Assembly (NCBI GenBank): GCA_041389725.1
Contig: JAWKRG010000011.1
Span: forward strand, 125,001-189,000
Direction: 5' to 3'
Source of the DNA: Polyangiaceae bacterium
GTDB lineage: Bacteria; Myxococcota_A; Polyangia; Polyangiales; Polyangiaceae
DNA: 64,000 nucleotides
The notes under the pieces were generated by a model. That model worked only from the letters and a program-made list of their open reading frames with translations. It did no database searches and was not told the DNA's origin. This document shows positions 40,026-49,093 of this stretch, piece after piece. A program made the translations under genes and the position numbers. The number at the start of each line of letters is the position of its first letter. Positions within the stretch are counted from its first letter, which is position 1.

Positions 40026-41075
40026 TCAACCCTCAAGCTGAATGGATTGAATCGTGATGCTCACGGCGCGACCGTTCGAGCCCCCGGCAACCGTGGTGCC
40101 GAGCGTGGGCGAAGGCGTCGGGCCGTCGAAGCTCGCGCGCGTCGACTCGTCGCGACTCATGTCTTTCGCAGGGCGACTGCCCTGACCGAGCGCACTGCCG
40201 CGTTTCGTGGCGGCGCCCGGCGCTTTCGCGTGATCGCCCACCGCCACGCGCAAGCGCATGACGGTACCTGCGCCTTTCCCGCTCACTGCTTTTCGCCTGC
40301 GCAGCTTCGCGGCCATGGCGCGCGCGACGGCAGACCACTCTGTCGACGAGGATCCCACGACGTCCACGCGCGTCACGCTGCCTGCTGCGTCCATGTGCAC
40401 CTCGATCAGCGCGATGCCGCTGCTCGGCGCGAAGGACACCGCAGCCTGGGATGCAGCGCTGGTGATCGCTCCGGCGCGACCCAGTCCTTTGCGCGCGTCG
40501 AGCTCCGCGAGGCCTTCGGCCAACATGCCGGCCGAGGGTCGAGGCCGCGTCGCGGGATCCTTCCCGCGCTGCGCGAGGAGTAGCCCCGAAAGCGCGCTGC
40601 CTCCGAGCCCGAGTTCGACGCGGCGACGAGCGGGTTTGCGTCCGGCTGCGCTCGGCGGCAGCCCTTGATGCGCGCTCGATTCCACGTGCTCGGCACGGGG
40701 CGCGTCGGGATCCACCAACTCGGCACGCCGCGGCGCCACTGACTCGGCGCGCTGCCCAACACGGCCGGTCGGCTCGGCGGATCGCTCCACGTCAACTTTC
40801 GCCGCGTGCTCGACCGACTGCGGACCGCGCAAGACTTCATTGTGCAGCCGAGCCGTTGCGGTGTTGGGTGCATCAACGCGCGGAGACGAGGTCGGCTGCT
40901 CGAGCCAGTTGAGTTCGACATCGACCTCGGGCGTCCCCTTCGCCGTGTCGACTCCGCGCGCCGGCGGCGCGCTGACGTGCAGCACCGCGACCCCACCGAG
41001 CGTAACCGCATGCAGCGCGCAGGCGACGACCAGCGCCAAGGTGCTGCGTGTGCTGTCGCTGCTTCGCACGAACAC
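40026..41075 (-). CDS. TonB-like energy-transducer protein
   Basis: The product has 349 residues from a GTG at 41075. One N-terminal helix ('LALVVACALHAVTLGGVAVL') would anchor it in the inner membrane. A long Ala/Arg/Glu-rich linker (about 45-190) follows, and the TonB-C-like fold lies at about 215-285 ('ALIEVHMDAAGSVTRVDVVG', 'VMRLRVAV'). TonB proteins transmit the proton-motive force to outer-membrane receptors. A C-terminal extension 'SITIQSIQLEG' is unusual. No exbB or exbD is next to it; those lie at 57.6-58.8 kb with their own tonB. It is divergent from the hydrolase gene at 41155. Confidence 0.75.
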   Translation of the reverse strand: MFVRSSDSTRSTLALVVACALHAVTLGGVAVLHVSAPPARGVDTAKGTPEVDVELNWLEQPTSSPRVDAPNTATARLHNEVLRGPQSVEHAAKVDVERSAEPTGRVGQRAESVAPRRAELVDPDAPRAEHVESSAHQGLPPSAAGRKPARRRVELGLGGSALSGLLLAQRGKDPATRPRPSAGMLAEGLAELDARKGLGRAGAITSAASQAAVSFAPSSGIALIEVHMDAAGSVTRVDVVGSSSTEWSAVARAMAAKLRRRKAVSGKGAGTVMRLRVAVGDHAKAPGAATKRGSALGQGSRPAKDMSRDESTRASFDGPTPSPTLGTTVAGGSNGRAVSITIQSIQLEG

Positions 41076-41154
41076 GGCACGGGCTATACGCCCGATTCGT
41101 GGGACGCGCTAGCAAGCGGTGGCGGTGCGGAGCCAACAAGGACAACATCCGCTC

Positions 41155-42168
41155 GTGACTACCGATCGTTCTCCCTCGCTCGTGCATCGGGCGCTGATGG
41201 ATGCGGCCGAGCGCCGGCATCGCTTTGCCGGGGGTGACGTGCGGGCATGGCAGCGCGAGCTACGTGCGCGGCTTCGGGAGCTGACTGGGTATGAGCGCAT
41301 GCCCCAGGAACCGCCCGCGCTCGACGTCCAGCGCTTGTGGCTACGCGACGGCGTCGAGAAACTGACCTTTTGCGCGGAGGAGCACGCTAGCGTCCCGGCG
41401 TACTTGATGCTCCCCGAGGGCACGCCGCCCTTCGCGACGATGCTTTGTCTGCAGGGGCACTCGACGGGCATGCACAACTCGGTGGCTCTCGACGCCGAGA
41501 GCGAGTCGCACGCAATCGAAGTGGAGGGCGCGCGGGATTTCGCCCGCCAGTGCGTCGCGCAGGGCTACGCGGCGCTCTGCATCGAACAGCGAGCCTTCGG
41601 CGAGCGCCGCGAACTGCAGCAAGCCCACGTCAATCGCTACAACCCGTGCCACGACGCCGCGATGCATGCCCTGGCGCTAGGGCGCACGCTGCTGGCGGAG
41701 CGCGTCTACGACGTCGCGCGCGCCCTGGACTTCGTGAGCACTCGCGCCGAGTTGGACGACACGCGCGTCGGCGTGATGGGGAACTCCGGCGGCGGCACGG
41801 TGGCGATCTGGGCGGGCGCACTGCTCGAGCGCATCGCCTTCGTGATGCCATCGTGCTCCCTGTGCACCTTCCGTCACTCGTTGATGAGCGTCTATCACTG
41901 CAGCGACAATTACATCCCGGGGATCCTCCAAGTCGCGGAGATGGCCGACGTGGCGGGACTGATCGCGCCGCGACCGCTCTTGGCGGTGACCGGCGCGAAG
42001 GACGCGCTGTTCCCCCTCGAAGGCGTGCGCCAATGCTTCGACGAACTGCACGCGGTGTATCGCGCCCTCGGCGCAGCAACCCGCGCCGAACTCATCGTGG
42101 GTAGCGAGGGCCACCGCTTCTATCCAGAGCTAGCCTGGCCCCGCGCCCTCGAGCTGTTTCCACCGTAG
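41155..42168 (+). CDS. Alpha/beta hydrolase, dienelactone-hydrolase-like
   Basis: The predicted enzyme has 337 residues from the GTG at 41155 (a GTG at 41119 is an alternative). The catalytic triad is visible: Ser211 in 'GVMGNSGGGTVA', Asp283 in 'VTGAKDALFP' and His320 in 'GSEGHRFYP'. 'LCLQGHSTG' (about 98-106) is the oxyanion-hole strand. The layout, with a long N-terminal helical part and the 'IEQRAFGER' motif, resembles acetyl-xylan-esterase/dienelactone-hydrolase-type proteins acting on esters. No signal peptide; it is cytoplasmic. Substrate is unknown. Confidence 0.85.
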   Translation: MTTDRSPSLVHRALMDAAERRHRFAGGDVRAWQRELRARLRELTGYERMPQEPPALDVQRLWLRDGVEKLTFCAEEHASVPAYLMLPEGTPPFATMLCLQGHSTGMHNSVALDAESESHAIEVEGARDFARQCVAQGYAALCIEQRAFGERRELQQAHVNRYNPCHDAAMHALALGRTLLAERVYDVARALDFVSTRAELDDTRVGVMGNSGGGTVAIWAGALLERIAFVMPSCSLCTFRHSLMSVYHCSDNYIPGILQVAEMADVAGLIAPRPLLAVTGAKDALFPLEGVRQCFDELHAVYRALGAATRAELIVGSEGHRFYPELAWPRALELFPP

Positions 42169-42219
42169 GTCCAACGCGACGCATCTACAGGGGAGGTGCG
42201 TTGCCCCACTACATGCGGG

Positions 42220-42477
42220 TCAGTCGTAGTCCTCGGAAGCATCGCGCTCCCGTGAGCAGTAGACCTCGCCGTTGTTCTTGCTGATGCACAGATAGGTCGC
42301 AAGCCGCCCGCAGCCTTTGACGCGATAGGCGTGGCCTCCGATGTCCTGCACGTTCACCTGTTCTTCCGGGCATCGAAGATCGTGTGCACCCCTGATCTGC
42401 GCTTCGCTTTCCTCCATTGCGCAGGCTGGCATCAACGCCAGAAACATCAATAGCAGTACTTGGCGGCTTGCCTTCAT
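42220..42477 (-). CDS. Small lipoprotein with four cysteines
   Basis: The product has 85 residues. The signal 'LLLMFLALMPAC' gives a lipobox (Cys19). The mature part has 'DLRCPEEQVNVQDIGGHAYR', 'VKGCGRLATYLC' and 'GEVYCSRE', four Cys that probably form two disulphides. This Cys-spaced pattern occurs in many small lipoproteins of this type of genome, but I cannot name the family. It lies between two plus-strand genes, with its promoter presumably in the 165-bp space before 42643. Confidence 0.68.
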   Translation of the reverse strand: MKASRQVLLLMFLALMPACAMEESEAQIRGAHDLRCPEEQVNVQDIGGHAYRVKGCGRLATYLCISKNNGEVYCSRERDASEDYD

Positions 42478-42642
42478 TGCTGTCTCCCCGTTGTCTCCCC
42501 ACAGAACAGCAGCAGCATATCACATGGCGATCTCCTCGGTGGTTGCTGCGACGCCTTTCGAGCATGCCCGCTAGTTGTGCAAAGTTTGCTCGACTCCCGC
42601 CCGGCGGTTGGACGACGCCCCATGCTGCGGTACCCTTTGGGC

Positions 42643-43773
42643 ATGTTGCGCGCCACTGCCATCGTCTTGTTCTCGGCGGCCATCGTCGCCGCGTGTTCAT
42701 CGGATTCGAGCGACGATGCTCCCGGATCGGGGGCGGCTGCCGGCGCGACGGGTAGCGGCAGCACGACGGGCAGCGGCAGCACGACGGGCAGCGGCAGCAC
42801 GACGGGTAGCGGCAGCACGGGCTCCGGCGGTGCTTCGGGTTCGGGCAATACCACCGGTTCGGGTGGCGCCAACACCGGAGGATCCGCGAGCACCTATGAC
42901 TGCAAGAACCCAGGACCGGGCTGGCTGTTCTGTGAAGACTTCGAAGGCATGTCCGCCGGCTTCGACGCGTGGAAGTCGAACTGGGGCTGGACGGATCAGA
43001 TCGGCGCCAACAACGCAGGGCGCATGACTTCGAGCACCGACGCGCACTCGGGCGGCTACGCGGTGCACTTTCCCGCAGCAGCTAGCGCGGGCTACCAGGG
43101 CGCCGACCTGATCTACCGAACCTGCAGTGGCAGCAATCAGACGGGCTGCGCACTGACGAGCTACGATCAGCTCTACTTCCGCACCTACTTCAAGCTGGCC
43201 GCCGACCACGAGCGCGTGCATCACTTCCTGAACATCGGCGGCAGTCAGCAGTACTGGGAGTCCTACGGCAACGCCGGTTGCCGGCCCAACGGCTACCGCG
43301 CGATGGGCACCACAGTGGACTTCGAGGCCACGACCCACGACACCTTTTTCTACACCTACTTTCCCGGCATGAACTGCGACCCCGGCGCCAACTGCGACAA
43401 GTACGCAGACTCTCAGGCGATCTGCAGCGAGTGCGCCGGCAAGGACATGCCCTGCAACAACGGCCCAGAGTGCTGCTGGGGCAACCTCTTCAAACCCACA
43501 CCCGCGGTGGCGCTACCCAAGGACAAGTGGGTGTGCTTCGAGATGATGATGAAGGCCAACGACGTCGGCCAGAGCAACGGCGAGATGGCCTACTGGATCG
43601 ACGGCAAGTTGGCGCATCAAGAAACGGCCATGCAGTGGCGAACCACCAAAGATCTCGGGCTGAACATGGTGCGCCTGCAGCACTACCTGGAGACCTCCGA
43701 CGCCAAGAGCCACTCGAACCAGATCTGGTTCGACGACGTCGTAGTCAGCACGCAGCCCATTGGCTGCATGTAG
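42643..43773 (+). CDS. Polysaccharide-lyase-like/Cip1-like lipoprotein
   Basis: The product has 376 residues from the ATG at 42643; an ATG at 42622 in the same frame is a possible alternative. The signal ends 'AAIVAACSSD' (Cys17). A linker made of the repeat 'GSTT' covers about residues 30-80. The folded part resembles a jelly-roll polysaccharide lyase or Cip1-type protein: 'WLFCEDFEG', 'DQLYFRTYFKLAADHERVHH', 'WVCFEMMMKANDVG' and the closing 'QIWFDDVVVSTQPIGC'. Six Cys in 'CDPGANCDKYADSQAICSEC' form a knot. It may bind or cleave polysaccharide at the surface; the catalytic residues are not clear. Confidence 0.74.
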   Translation: MLRATAIVLFSAAIVAACSSDSSDDAPGSGAAAGATGSGSTTGSGSTTGSGSTTGSGSTGSGGASGSGNTTGSGGANTGGSASTYDCKNPGPGWLFCEDFEGMSAGFDAWKSNWGWTDQIGANNAGRMTSSTDAHSGGYAVHFPAAASAGYQGADLIYRTCSGSNQTGCALTSYDQLYFRTYFKLAADHERVHHFLNIGGSQQYWESYGNAGCRPNGYRAMGTTVDFEATTHDTFFYTYFPGMNCDPGANCDKYADSQAICSECAGKDMPCNNGPECCWGNLFKPTPAVALPKDKWVCFEMMMKANDVGQSNGEMAYWIDGKLAHQETAMQWRTTKDLGLNMVRLQHYLETSDAKSHSNQIWFDDVVVSTQPIGCM

Positions 43774-43903
43774 CTGGGGAGCATTGCCGGGCAGCCCGGG
43801 CGGGCGCCGAAGCCGCGCGGGCTTGCTTCGCAGCGTGGGAGGCGAGGGCCGCGTCGCCGAGGGGCGAGACCCAACCACCTGAGAGTCCAACTGACGTCTC
43901 CCC

Positions 43904-43944
43904 AACCTGGGTCGTTTCAACCTGGGTCGTTTCAACCTGGGTCG
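43904..43944. repeat. Tandem 15-bp repeat, 2.7 copies
   Basis: The unit AACCTGGGTCGTTTC is repeated at 43904, 43919 and (partly) 43934, inside the 261-bp intergenic stretch between two plus-strand genes. The rest of that stretch (43774-44034) shows no other feature. Confidence 0.75.
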
Positions 43945-44034
43945 GCAGTCCGTCCTGGGGCGAGTGCAGTCACCGAAGTTTTTCGATGCGGCTTCCGCAA
44001 CGGTGACGAGGCGCGCTGGGCTAGATTGCGCGAC

Positions 44035-45765
44035 ATGCGATCATTGTTTGTCGGCTCCGTCGTGTGCATCGCTGGCTGCGCCGGCGAGACGCCGGCTCCG
44101 CGTGCAGCAGACACAGCTCCGGTAGGCAGCGCGCCCGTCGCCAGCGTGTCGGCAAGCCCCCAAGCGCCGCCCGCCGAGAAGGCGTGGAAGCATCCGCAGT
44201 ACGTGCTGCGCACGTTCGTGCAGGTCGATGACAAGCTGCGCGGAACGGTGAGCGGGCGACGACGCGTGCTGTGGGACGGCAGCTCGGCGCGCCTGGTCGA
44301 CGCGGAGCCGGTCCCGCGATTGGGAAGAGCGACTCGAATTCCCGATGCGCTGGGCGGCGGTTTCGTCTTCGTGGACAGCTATCGCATCTACTTCGCTCGC
44401 GAGTTCGACGGGCCGTTGGTCTCCATCGCGGAATCCGATGCCCCAACAGGCGTCGAGGTTGGCGTCGGACGATCGGAGCTGTTGGTCGCTTGGGGAAACG
44501 ACTATCGCATCTACTCCTTGCCGAGTGGAGAGCCCGCTCCGCCGCTCCCCTTTCGGATTCGGCGCCTGTTCGGCACGGCGGCCGGTTTGGTGGTGGCGGT
44601 GGACTCCAAGGGCAAGCTCCGCACCTCGACACCCGCGGCGCCGAAATGGAAGACGCACATGACCGAAGCCGTGAGCCAGCTGTTCCACGACGACGGCGGC
44701 GTGGTCGTCGAGACTCGCAGTGTTTCGCTACGCGTCGCCGATGACGGCCGCCTCACGCCGCTGAAGGAGCGCCCCCCTGGCGGTACCTACGACAATCTCG
44801 ACCTGTTCACCGTGTCGAACTCCGACGTGAGTCGCCTGCTCACCTACTCCTCGGCGCCGCTGTCGCGAGACGTAGCCTGGAGCTCGATGGGAGGGGACGT
44901 GACCTTCTTCGACCCGCGCACGGGGAAGCAGATCTCGAACTTTCCAGGCAGCGTGCGGGCCGCCGGAAGTTGCTCGGCCTTCTTCGGTGGCAACCCGAGC
45001 TTTCTTGGCTGCAACGTCAGCAACTCGAAGGACGGTTGGTTCGAGATCCATCGCATCGAGGGACCGGGCAAGCCGGTGCTGGAGCGAACCTTCAAGCAGA
45101 TCTTCAGCCTCGATTTCGCGAACCCCAGCGACGGAGTGCCCCCGACTTTCCTCGGCAAGTGCGACGGCACTCGAGTCGGCAACACCCTGTGCACGCGTGC
45201 GCGGGACGGAAACTGGCGCGAGGTTCCCATCGAAGACCCGCTGGGTTTGCTGCGGTCTGCCGGCGCCATATTGGGTGCGACCGTATCCGCAGCTGGTGAG
45301 CCCTACGTATTGCGGGCAGGGCCCAGTTCCAGCCTGCTCATCTTCGACGGCAAGCTGGGTCGAATACGCATCGTGCGTCGCGAGGCGATCCCGGACTGGG
45401 CGGCCTACGGTCTGCTGCAGCCACCGCAACTCGGTCTCACCCTTCCGCTGCCGGTCACGGTGGAGCGAGGCGTGATTCGCGCAGTGGTCCGAGGCATGGT
45501 CCATCGCGCCATGGGTCCCGGCGTGTTGGAGATCCACGAGGATGACAGCGTGAAGGGAACTGCCTTCGATGGCTTCATCACGGGCACAGGCTCTCACGTC
45601 CTTCACATGCAAGACGGCGCCCTGCGCGAATCGATAGACGGCGGGAAGACCTTCCGCAGCGTGCCACCGTCGCCCGCGCCCGCCCAGGGCGATGGCGCCT
45701 TCTGCTATCCCCTCGGTTGCTGGATGGGCCCTTGGGTCCGCGCCGGCTGGAGCACTGAAACCTAG
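44035..45765 (+). CDS. Propeller-like lipoprotein of unknown function
   Basis: The product has 576 residues from the ATG at 44035. The lipobox is 'GSVVCIAGCAG' (Cys15), with an Ala/Pro linker. The body shows repeated beta-strand quartets ('GGGFVFVDSYRIYFAREFDG', 'RSELLVAWGNDYRIYSLPSG', 'TAAGLVVAVDSKGKLRTS', 'GGVVVETRSVSLRVADDG') about 40-50 residues apart, as in a propeller. No motif that would place it in a known family. The stop codon overlaps the stop of the convergent gene: both are read from the palindrome CTAG at 45762-45765. Confidence 0.74.
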   Translation: MRSLFVGSVVCIAGCAGETPAPRAADTAPVGSAPVASVSASPQAPPAEKAWKHPQYVLRTFVQVDDKLRGTVSGRRRVLWDGSSARLVDAEPVPRLGRATRIPDALGGGFVFVDSYRIYFAREFDGPLVSIAESDAPTGVEVGVGRSELLVAWGNDYRIYSLPSGEPAPPLPFRIRRLFGTAAGLVVAVDSKGKLRTSTPAAPKWKTHMTEAVSQLFHDDGGVVVETRSVSLRVADDGRLTPLKERPPGGTYDNLDLFTVSNSDVSRLLTYSSAPLSRDVAWSSMGGDVTFFDPRTGKQISNFPGSVRAAGSCSAFFGGNPSFLGCNVSNSKDGWFEIHRIEGPGKPVLERTFKQIFSLDFANPSDGVPPTFLGKCDGTRVGNTLCTRARDGNWREVPIEDPLGLLRSAGAILGATVSAAGEPYVLRAGPSSSLLIFDGKLGRIRIVRREAIPDWAAYGLLQPPQLGLTLPLPVTVERGVIRAVVRGMVHRAMGPGVLEIHEDDSVKGTAFDGFITGTGSHVLHMQDGALRESIDGGKTFRSVPPSPAPAQGDGAFCYPLGCWMGPWVRAGWSTET

Positions 45766-46796
45766 CTGCGCCGGCGACGTCCTAGTGCAAGCGCGAGGGC
45801 GCCGAGTGCAGCCCACGTCCACTCGGACGTGCCGCGTTCCCCAGCCACGCGACAGCCGCAGCGTGTTGGTTTCGAGGTCGCAGACGAAGGCGTCGCGGTA
45901 TCCGTACCGGCGGAAGATGTCGCTGTGGGCGACGCTCCACTGGTGGGAACTGGCTCGGCGCCGCCCGCGGCGGGTGCGTGCGGCGAAGCAGCGCTGGCTC
46001 CGCAGCGCAAATCGATGCGTAGCGCTGGGGTCGACAGCACATTGCCGCCGCCAAGGCGTGCCTGCATTACGACTTCATGCTCGCCTTCGGTCACTCCAGG
46101 GAAGCCAAACTCGCGGGGGCACAGCACGTAGATGCGATCTTTCGCGCGTCCGAGCCAGCTCTGACCGTGGGGTGGTCCGACGTTGATCGAATCCGACTTC
46201 TGCCAGGGCTTGCCGTCGACCAAAGTGGAGTACTCGAGCAGGCTCGACCAGGGCTTCGCCGAAGGTGACAGATCGAGCTCCACGTCGATCCACGCCGCTT
46301 GCTCCTCCGTGCTGCATGAACCCGACGCCGTGCCGACTTTCAACACACCTCTTTGCGCCTGCTGCGCGCTCAGCTTGCCCAGGTCCTTTGGCGGGTCAGC
46401 CTTGGGACCCACTTCGAAGCTGACCTGAATGCGAGGCGGACCATCCGCATTGCATCGATTCACGTTGTCGACCTTCACCTTCGCGCCTTCACGAAAGCCA
46501 CCCTTGGGCGCGAGGACCACACGCCCTCGCCCGCCTTTCAGGCTCTCGAACCGCTCCGTGACAGCCGTCGGCTTGCCGTCGATCTCGACGGTGACCTGCA
46601 TCGGTCCGCTCGCGTCGCTGAACAGGAGCACGCCGTCTGCGTTCGCCGGAATCTTTCCCGGCGCAGGCAGCAGGCTATCGCTGTTGCACGGCAGCGCCTC
46701 GCACGCCTGTGCACGCTGGGCGTGGCTCGAGATCGACACGCCAATCAGCGCCGCCACTACCAGTTTCCACGTGCGCACGACCGAATCAAACCACAC
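45762..46796 (-). CDS. Secreted protein with MYXO-CTERM-like tail
   Basis: The product has 344 residues from a GTG at 46796 (GTG at 46778 is an alternative). A signal peptide 'LVVAALIGVSISSHAQRAQA' is followed by a Cys-containing beta-rich body ('EALPCNSD', 'NRCNADGPPRIQVSFEVG', 'VLCPREFGFPGVTEGEHEVV', 'IDLRCGAS'). A Pro/Ala/Ser/Thr linker leads to 'RCGCRVAGE', a helix 'WTWAALGALALALG' and 'RRRRS', a MYXO-CTERM-like sorting tail. The central 100 residues resemble the kind of domain found in surface-associated exoproteins, but I cannot name it. It converges on the preceding lipoprotein gene. Confidence 0.78.
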   Translation of the reverse strand: MWFDSVVRTWKLVVAALIGVSISSHAQRAQACEALPCNSDSLLPAPGKIPANADGVLLFSDASGPMQVTVEIDGKPTAVTERFESLKGGRGRVVLAPKGGFREGAKVKVDNVNRCNADGPPRIQVSFEVGPKADPPKDLGKLSAQQAQRGVLKVGTASGSCSTEEQAAWIDVELDLSPSAKPWSSLLEYSTLVDGKPWQKSDSINVGPPHGQSWLGRAKDRIYVLCPREFGFPGVTEGEHEVVMQARLGGGNVLSTPALRIDLRCGASAASPHAPAAGGAEPVPTSGASPTATSSAGTDTATPSSATSKPTRCGCRVAGERGTSEWTWAALGALALALGRRRRS

Positions 46797-46926
46797 TCCC
46801 GTCGCGTGTGCATCCGGCGGCTGCCATCAGTGCCGCGCTGATTGCCCATGCCCACTCGCCTTTCGTCCTGGGCGGTTTCTCTCGCCCCCCATTGACGCCG
46901 ACGCCACCCTGCACCATCGCGAGAGG

Positions 46927-47553
46927 GTGCGCACACGAGACGATTGGGACGAGCGATATCGAGAGCCGCGCCCCCCGTGGGACGTCGGCGTTCCCGACGA
47001 ACACCTCGTCGAGCTGGTCACGAAGGGCCGAATCGGGGTGGGCCGCGCCCTCGAGATCGGCTGCGGCACCGGAACGAACGCGCGCTGGTTAGCGGAGCAG
47101 GGCTTCGACGTGGTCGCCCTGGACCTGGCCCCGCTGGCGATCGACAAGGCGCGAGCGGCGGGCGCTCCGAAAGCAGGCTCCGTCGCGCTTCATTGCCTCG
47201 ACTTCCTGAACGAGGAAGTTCCGGGCGGCCCCTTCGACTTCGTTTTCGATCGCGGCTGCTTCCACGTCTTCGACCATGACCGGGAGCGTGGAGAGTTCGC
47301 GGCGCGAGTCGCTGAGCTCCTGCGTCCTGACGGACTCTGGCTCAGCCTGATTGGCAGCACCGAAGGAGCACCACGCGACGTCGGACCGCCACGGCGCTCG
47401 GCTCGCGACATCATGCACGCCATCGAACCCGAGCTTGCCATCATCGAGCTTCGCGCCAGCCGCTTCGGAGTCAACGCGCCCGAATCGCCCCACGCCTGGA
47501 TGTGCCTCTGCACGCGCCGCACCATGCCGGCGCAGCCGTCGACGCTGCGGTAG
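46927..47553 (+). CDS. SAM-dependent methyltransferase
   Basis: The product has 208 residues from a GTG at 46927. 'ALEIGCGTGTNARWLAEQG' (about 38-56) is the SAM-binding motif I, 'VVALDLAPLAIDKARA' carries the acidic ribose-binding residue, and 'GPFDFVFDRGCFHVFD' and 'LLRPDGLWLSLIG' match motifs post-I and II/III of class I methyltransferases. N-terminal 'DDWDERYREPRPPWDVGVPD' resembles the opening of the TehB/thiopurine-type group, with 'PWD' near a substrate site. Substrate unknown. The longer in-frame reading overlaps the upstream intergenic space and lacks support. Confidence 0.84.
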   Translation: MRTRDDWDERYREPRPPWDVGVPDEHLVELVTKGRIGVGRALEIGCGTGTNARWLAEQGFDVVALDLAPLAIDKARAAGAPKAGSVALHCLDFLNEEVPGGPFDFVFDRGCFHVFDHDRERGEFAARVAELLRPDGLWLSLIGSTEGAPRDVGPPRRSARDIMHAIEPELAIIELRASRFGVNAPESPHAWMCLCTRRTMPAQPSTLR

Positions 47554-47560
47554 CATGGAG

Positions 47561-47576
47561 TCCTGGAGCACCAGGA
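47561..47576 (+). terminator. Small hairpin after the methyltransferase gene
   Basis: TCCTGG-AGCA-CCAGGA is a perfect 6-bp stem with a 4-nt loop, 8 nt after the stop at 47553. No T-run follows. The remaining space to 47798 contains no recognised feature. Confidence 0.3.
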
Positions 47577-47797
47577 GCAGTTCAAGCACGTCATCGCCAC
47601 ACGCACGCGCAGTCGAACCGAGACCACGTCATGATCGACGTCAATCCGGCGGCTTCCGAGAAGGCGCCCTCGCCCCTGCGCAACCCTTGACCCGCGCGCC
47701 TGTATCGCCGCGCCTTCGCGCAGGAACAGCGAGGCCCGAGCGCGCGCATCTCCACGGGTAGAACCGCGGTCGCCGAGTACGATAGGATGCGCGCGAG

Positions 47798-48196
47798 GTG
47801 GCTTCGCTGGTGCGCTCCCCCATGGTCGTCGGGCTCATCGCCATCGCCGGCGTGCTCGGCGGTTTCGCGATCGCGCGGCGCGGCAACGGCCCAGACGTAA
47901 CGGCTGCGGCGAGCGCGTCGGCGGCCGGCGCGCACATGCGCGCGGAGATTCAGCGCGTGATTGACGAAGAAGTCACCGACCTGAAAACCGAAGCGCAAGT
48001 CGACGCCTATCTCAGCAAGTTGGAGGCTCGCGCGATCGCCAAGGGACGCGTCACGGCGCTCGAAGTGGAACCCGGCTTTGCCGCCATCGCGCGACTGAGC
48101 GACGGCGATCCCAAACGACTCGATCAGAAACACCAAGCTTTCGCATCACGCATGAGCGCGCTCGCGCGCAAGCAGCAATCCCAGCCAACCGAGTGA
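47798..48196 (+). CDS. Small single-pass membrane protein
   Basis: The product has 132 residues from a GTG at 47798 (AGGA about 10 nt upstream). One N-terminal helix 'VVGLIAIAGVLGGFAIARRG' is followed by a mostly helical, charged body with 'MRAEIQRVIDEEVTDLKTEA' and 'VDAYLSKLEARAIAKGRVTA'. It probably lies in the inner membrane with the body in the periplasm. No known family. The next gene begins 7 nt downstream, so they form a pair. Confidence 0.65.
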   Translation: MASLVRSPMVVGLIAIAGVLGGFAIARRGNGPDVTAAASASAAGAHMRAEIQRVIDEEVTDLKTEAQVDAYLSKLEARAIAKGRVTALEVEPGFAAIARLSDGDPKRLDQKHQAFASRMSALARKQQSQPTE

Positions 48197-48203
48197 GGAT
48201 CCG

Positions 48204-48566
48204 ATGTCTCTACGCAAACTGAACGCTCTGATTGGGGCCGGCTCTTTGGCCGCACTCGCATTCACGCTTGACCCCGCCTCTGCGAGCGGAGGCACCTACG
48301 CGCTGAACGGATATGCCTGCCAGGTGTATAGTTTCTACTCGAGCGGGGGCTACACGGTTTCGATGTATACCAGCCCTGGATGTACCGGCTCCTACATCGC
48401 CACTCCCTCTGTGCGCTCGACATTCTGGAGTGGAGCGGAGGGCTACCAGAACCTGATGTTCCCGGCGATGGTGACAGCCGTTTCCAACGACACTCGCATC
48501 ACCGGGACCTACACGACTTCGCTGTTCGGCACCGTGTTCGACAACCTCACGTTCCGTTCCGACTGA
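48204..48566 (+). CDS. Small secreted protein
   Basis: The product has 120 residues with GAGGA 6 nt before the ATG. The signal peptide ends 'FTLDPASAS'. The mature chain is rich in Ser, Thr, Tyr and Gly ('YACQVYSFYSSGGYTVSMYT', 'GCTGSYIATPSV') with a single Cys pair and looks like a small beta-sandwich. It follows the membrane protein gene at 7 nt and may be exported or displayed with it. No family recognised. Confidence 0.68.
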   Translation: MSLRKLNALIGAGSLAALAFTLDPASASGGTYALNGYACQVYSFYSSGGYTVSMYTSPGCTGSYIATPSVRSTFWSGAEGYQNLMFPAMVTAVSNDTRITGTYTTSLFGTVFDNLTFRSD

Positions 48567-48587
48567 CGCCCGGGAGAGCCCGGTCCG

Positions 48588-48911
48588 TCACTGGCTGATC
48601 GTCGTCAGCTTGGACTTGAAGTTGCCCCAAAAACGGCTGTACGCGAGGGTGGCAACGGTGTGCGCAGCGGGCTGCAGGTGCAGCGTGTAGGTCTTGCTGC
48701 GGCGGATGAACCCCATCTCGATCTGCGTCACGACTTGATGCGGGCCGGGCGCGAGTTGGACGGTGTACTCGAATCCGCTCGTGAACGAGCCCTGGTAGAA
48801 TACCTGGCCGTCGAGCCACACCGTCAAGGTGGCGTCGCCGATGAAGAAACCGGGCGCCGGAAAACGCAGCGTGAACGCGAGCGCGGCGCTGGAAGCGGAC
48901 AGGGGGTTCAA
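48588..48911 (-). CDS. Uncharacterised small protein
   Basis: The product is 107 residues if translation starts at the TTG at 48911; the upstream in-frame part (to 49070) has poor coding character and is not supported. The sequence is beta-rich: 'LAFTLRFPAPGFFIGDATLT', 'VWLDGQVFYQGSFTSGFEYT' and 'PGPHQVVTQIEMGFIRRSKT'. The run 'LRFPAPGFFIGDA' with a closing 'YSRFWGNF' suggests a compact beta-sandwich of unknown role. No signal peptide. Start is uncertain, existence is moderately likely. Confidence 0.5.
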   Translation of the reverse strand: MNPLSASSAALAFTLRFPAPGFFIGDATLTVWLDGQVFYQGSFTSGFEYTVQLAPGPHQVVTQIEMGFIRRSKTYTLHLQPAAHTVATLAYSRFWGNFKSKLTTISQ

Positions 48912-49093
48912 GGCGCGCGCAGGGTGAAGGCGACATTCCCGACTGTCAAGCGTCGCTTCGCGGTGACGCGCCGCTGTCACCGTCGCCGCCGCGACGCAGC
49001 GTGCACCGTCCACTACCGCCGGCATTGAGCCGAGATCGTGCGGCCCTCGCTGCGGGCTTCCGTCCTGCACTCGAACGGGCTAGCGAGTAGGTC

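Noticed and set aside
38672..40036. A 454-codon minus-strand frame opposite the PD40 propeller gene
   Set aside because: The plus-strand gene has a ribosome binding site, a lipobox and recognisable repeats; the minus frame has none of these.
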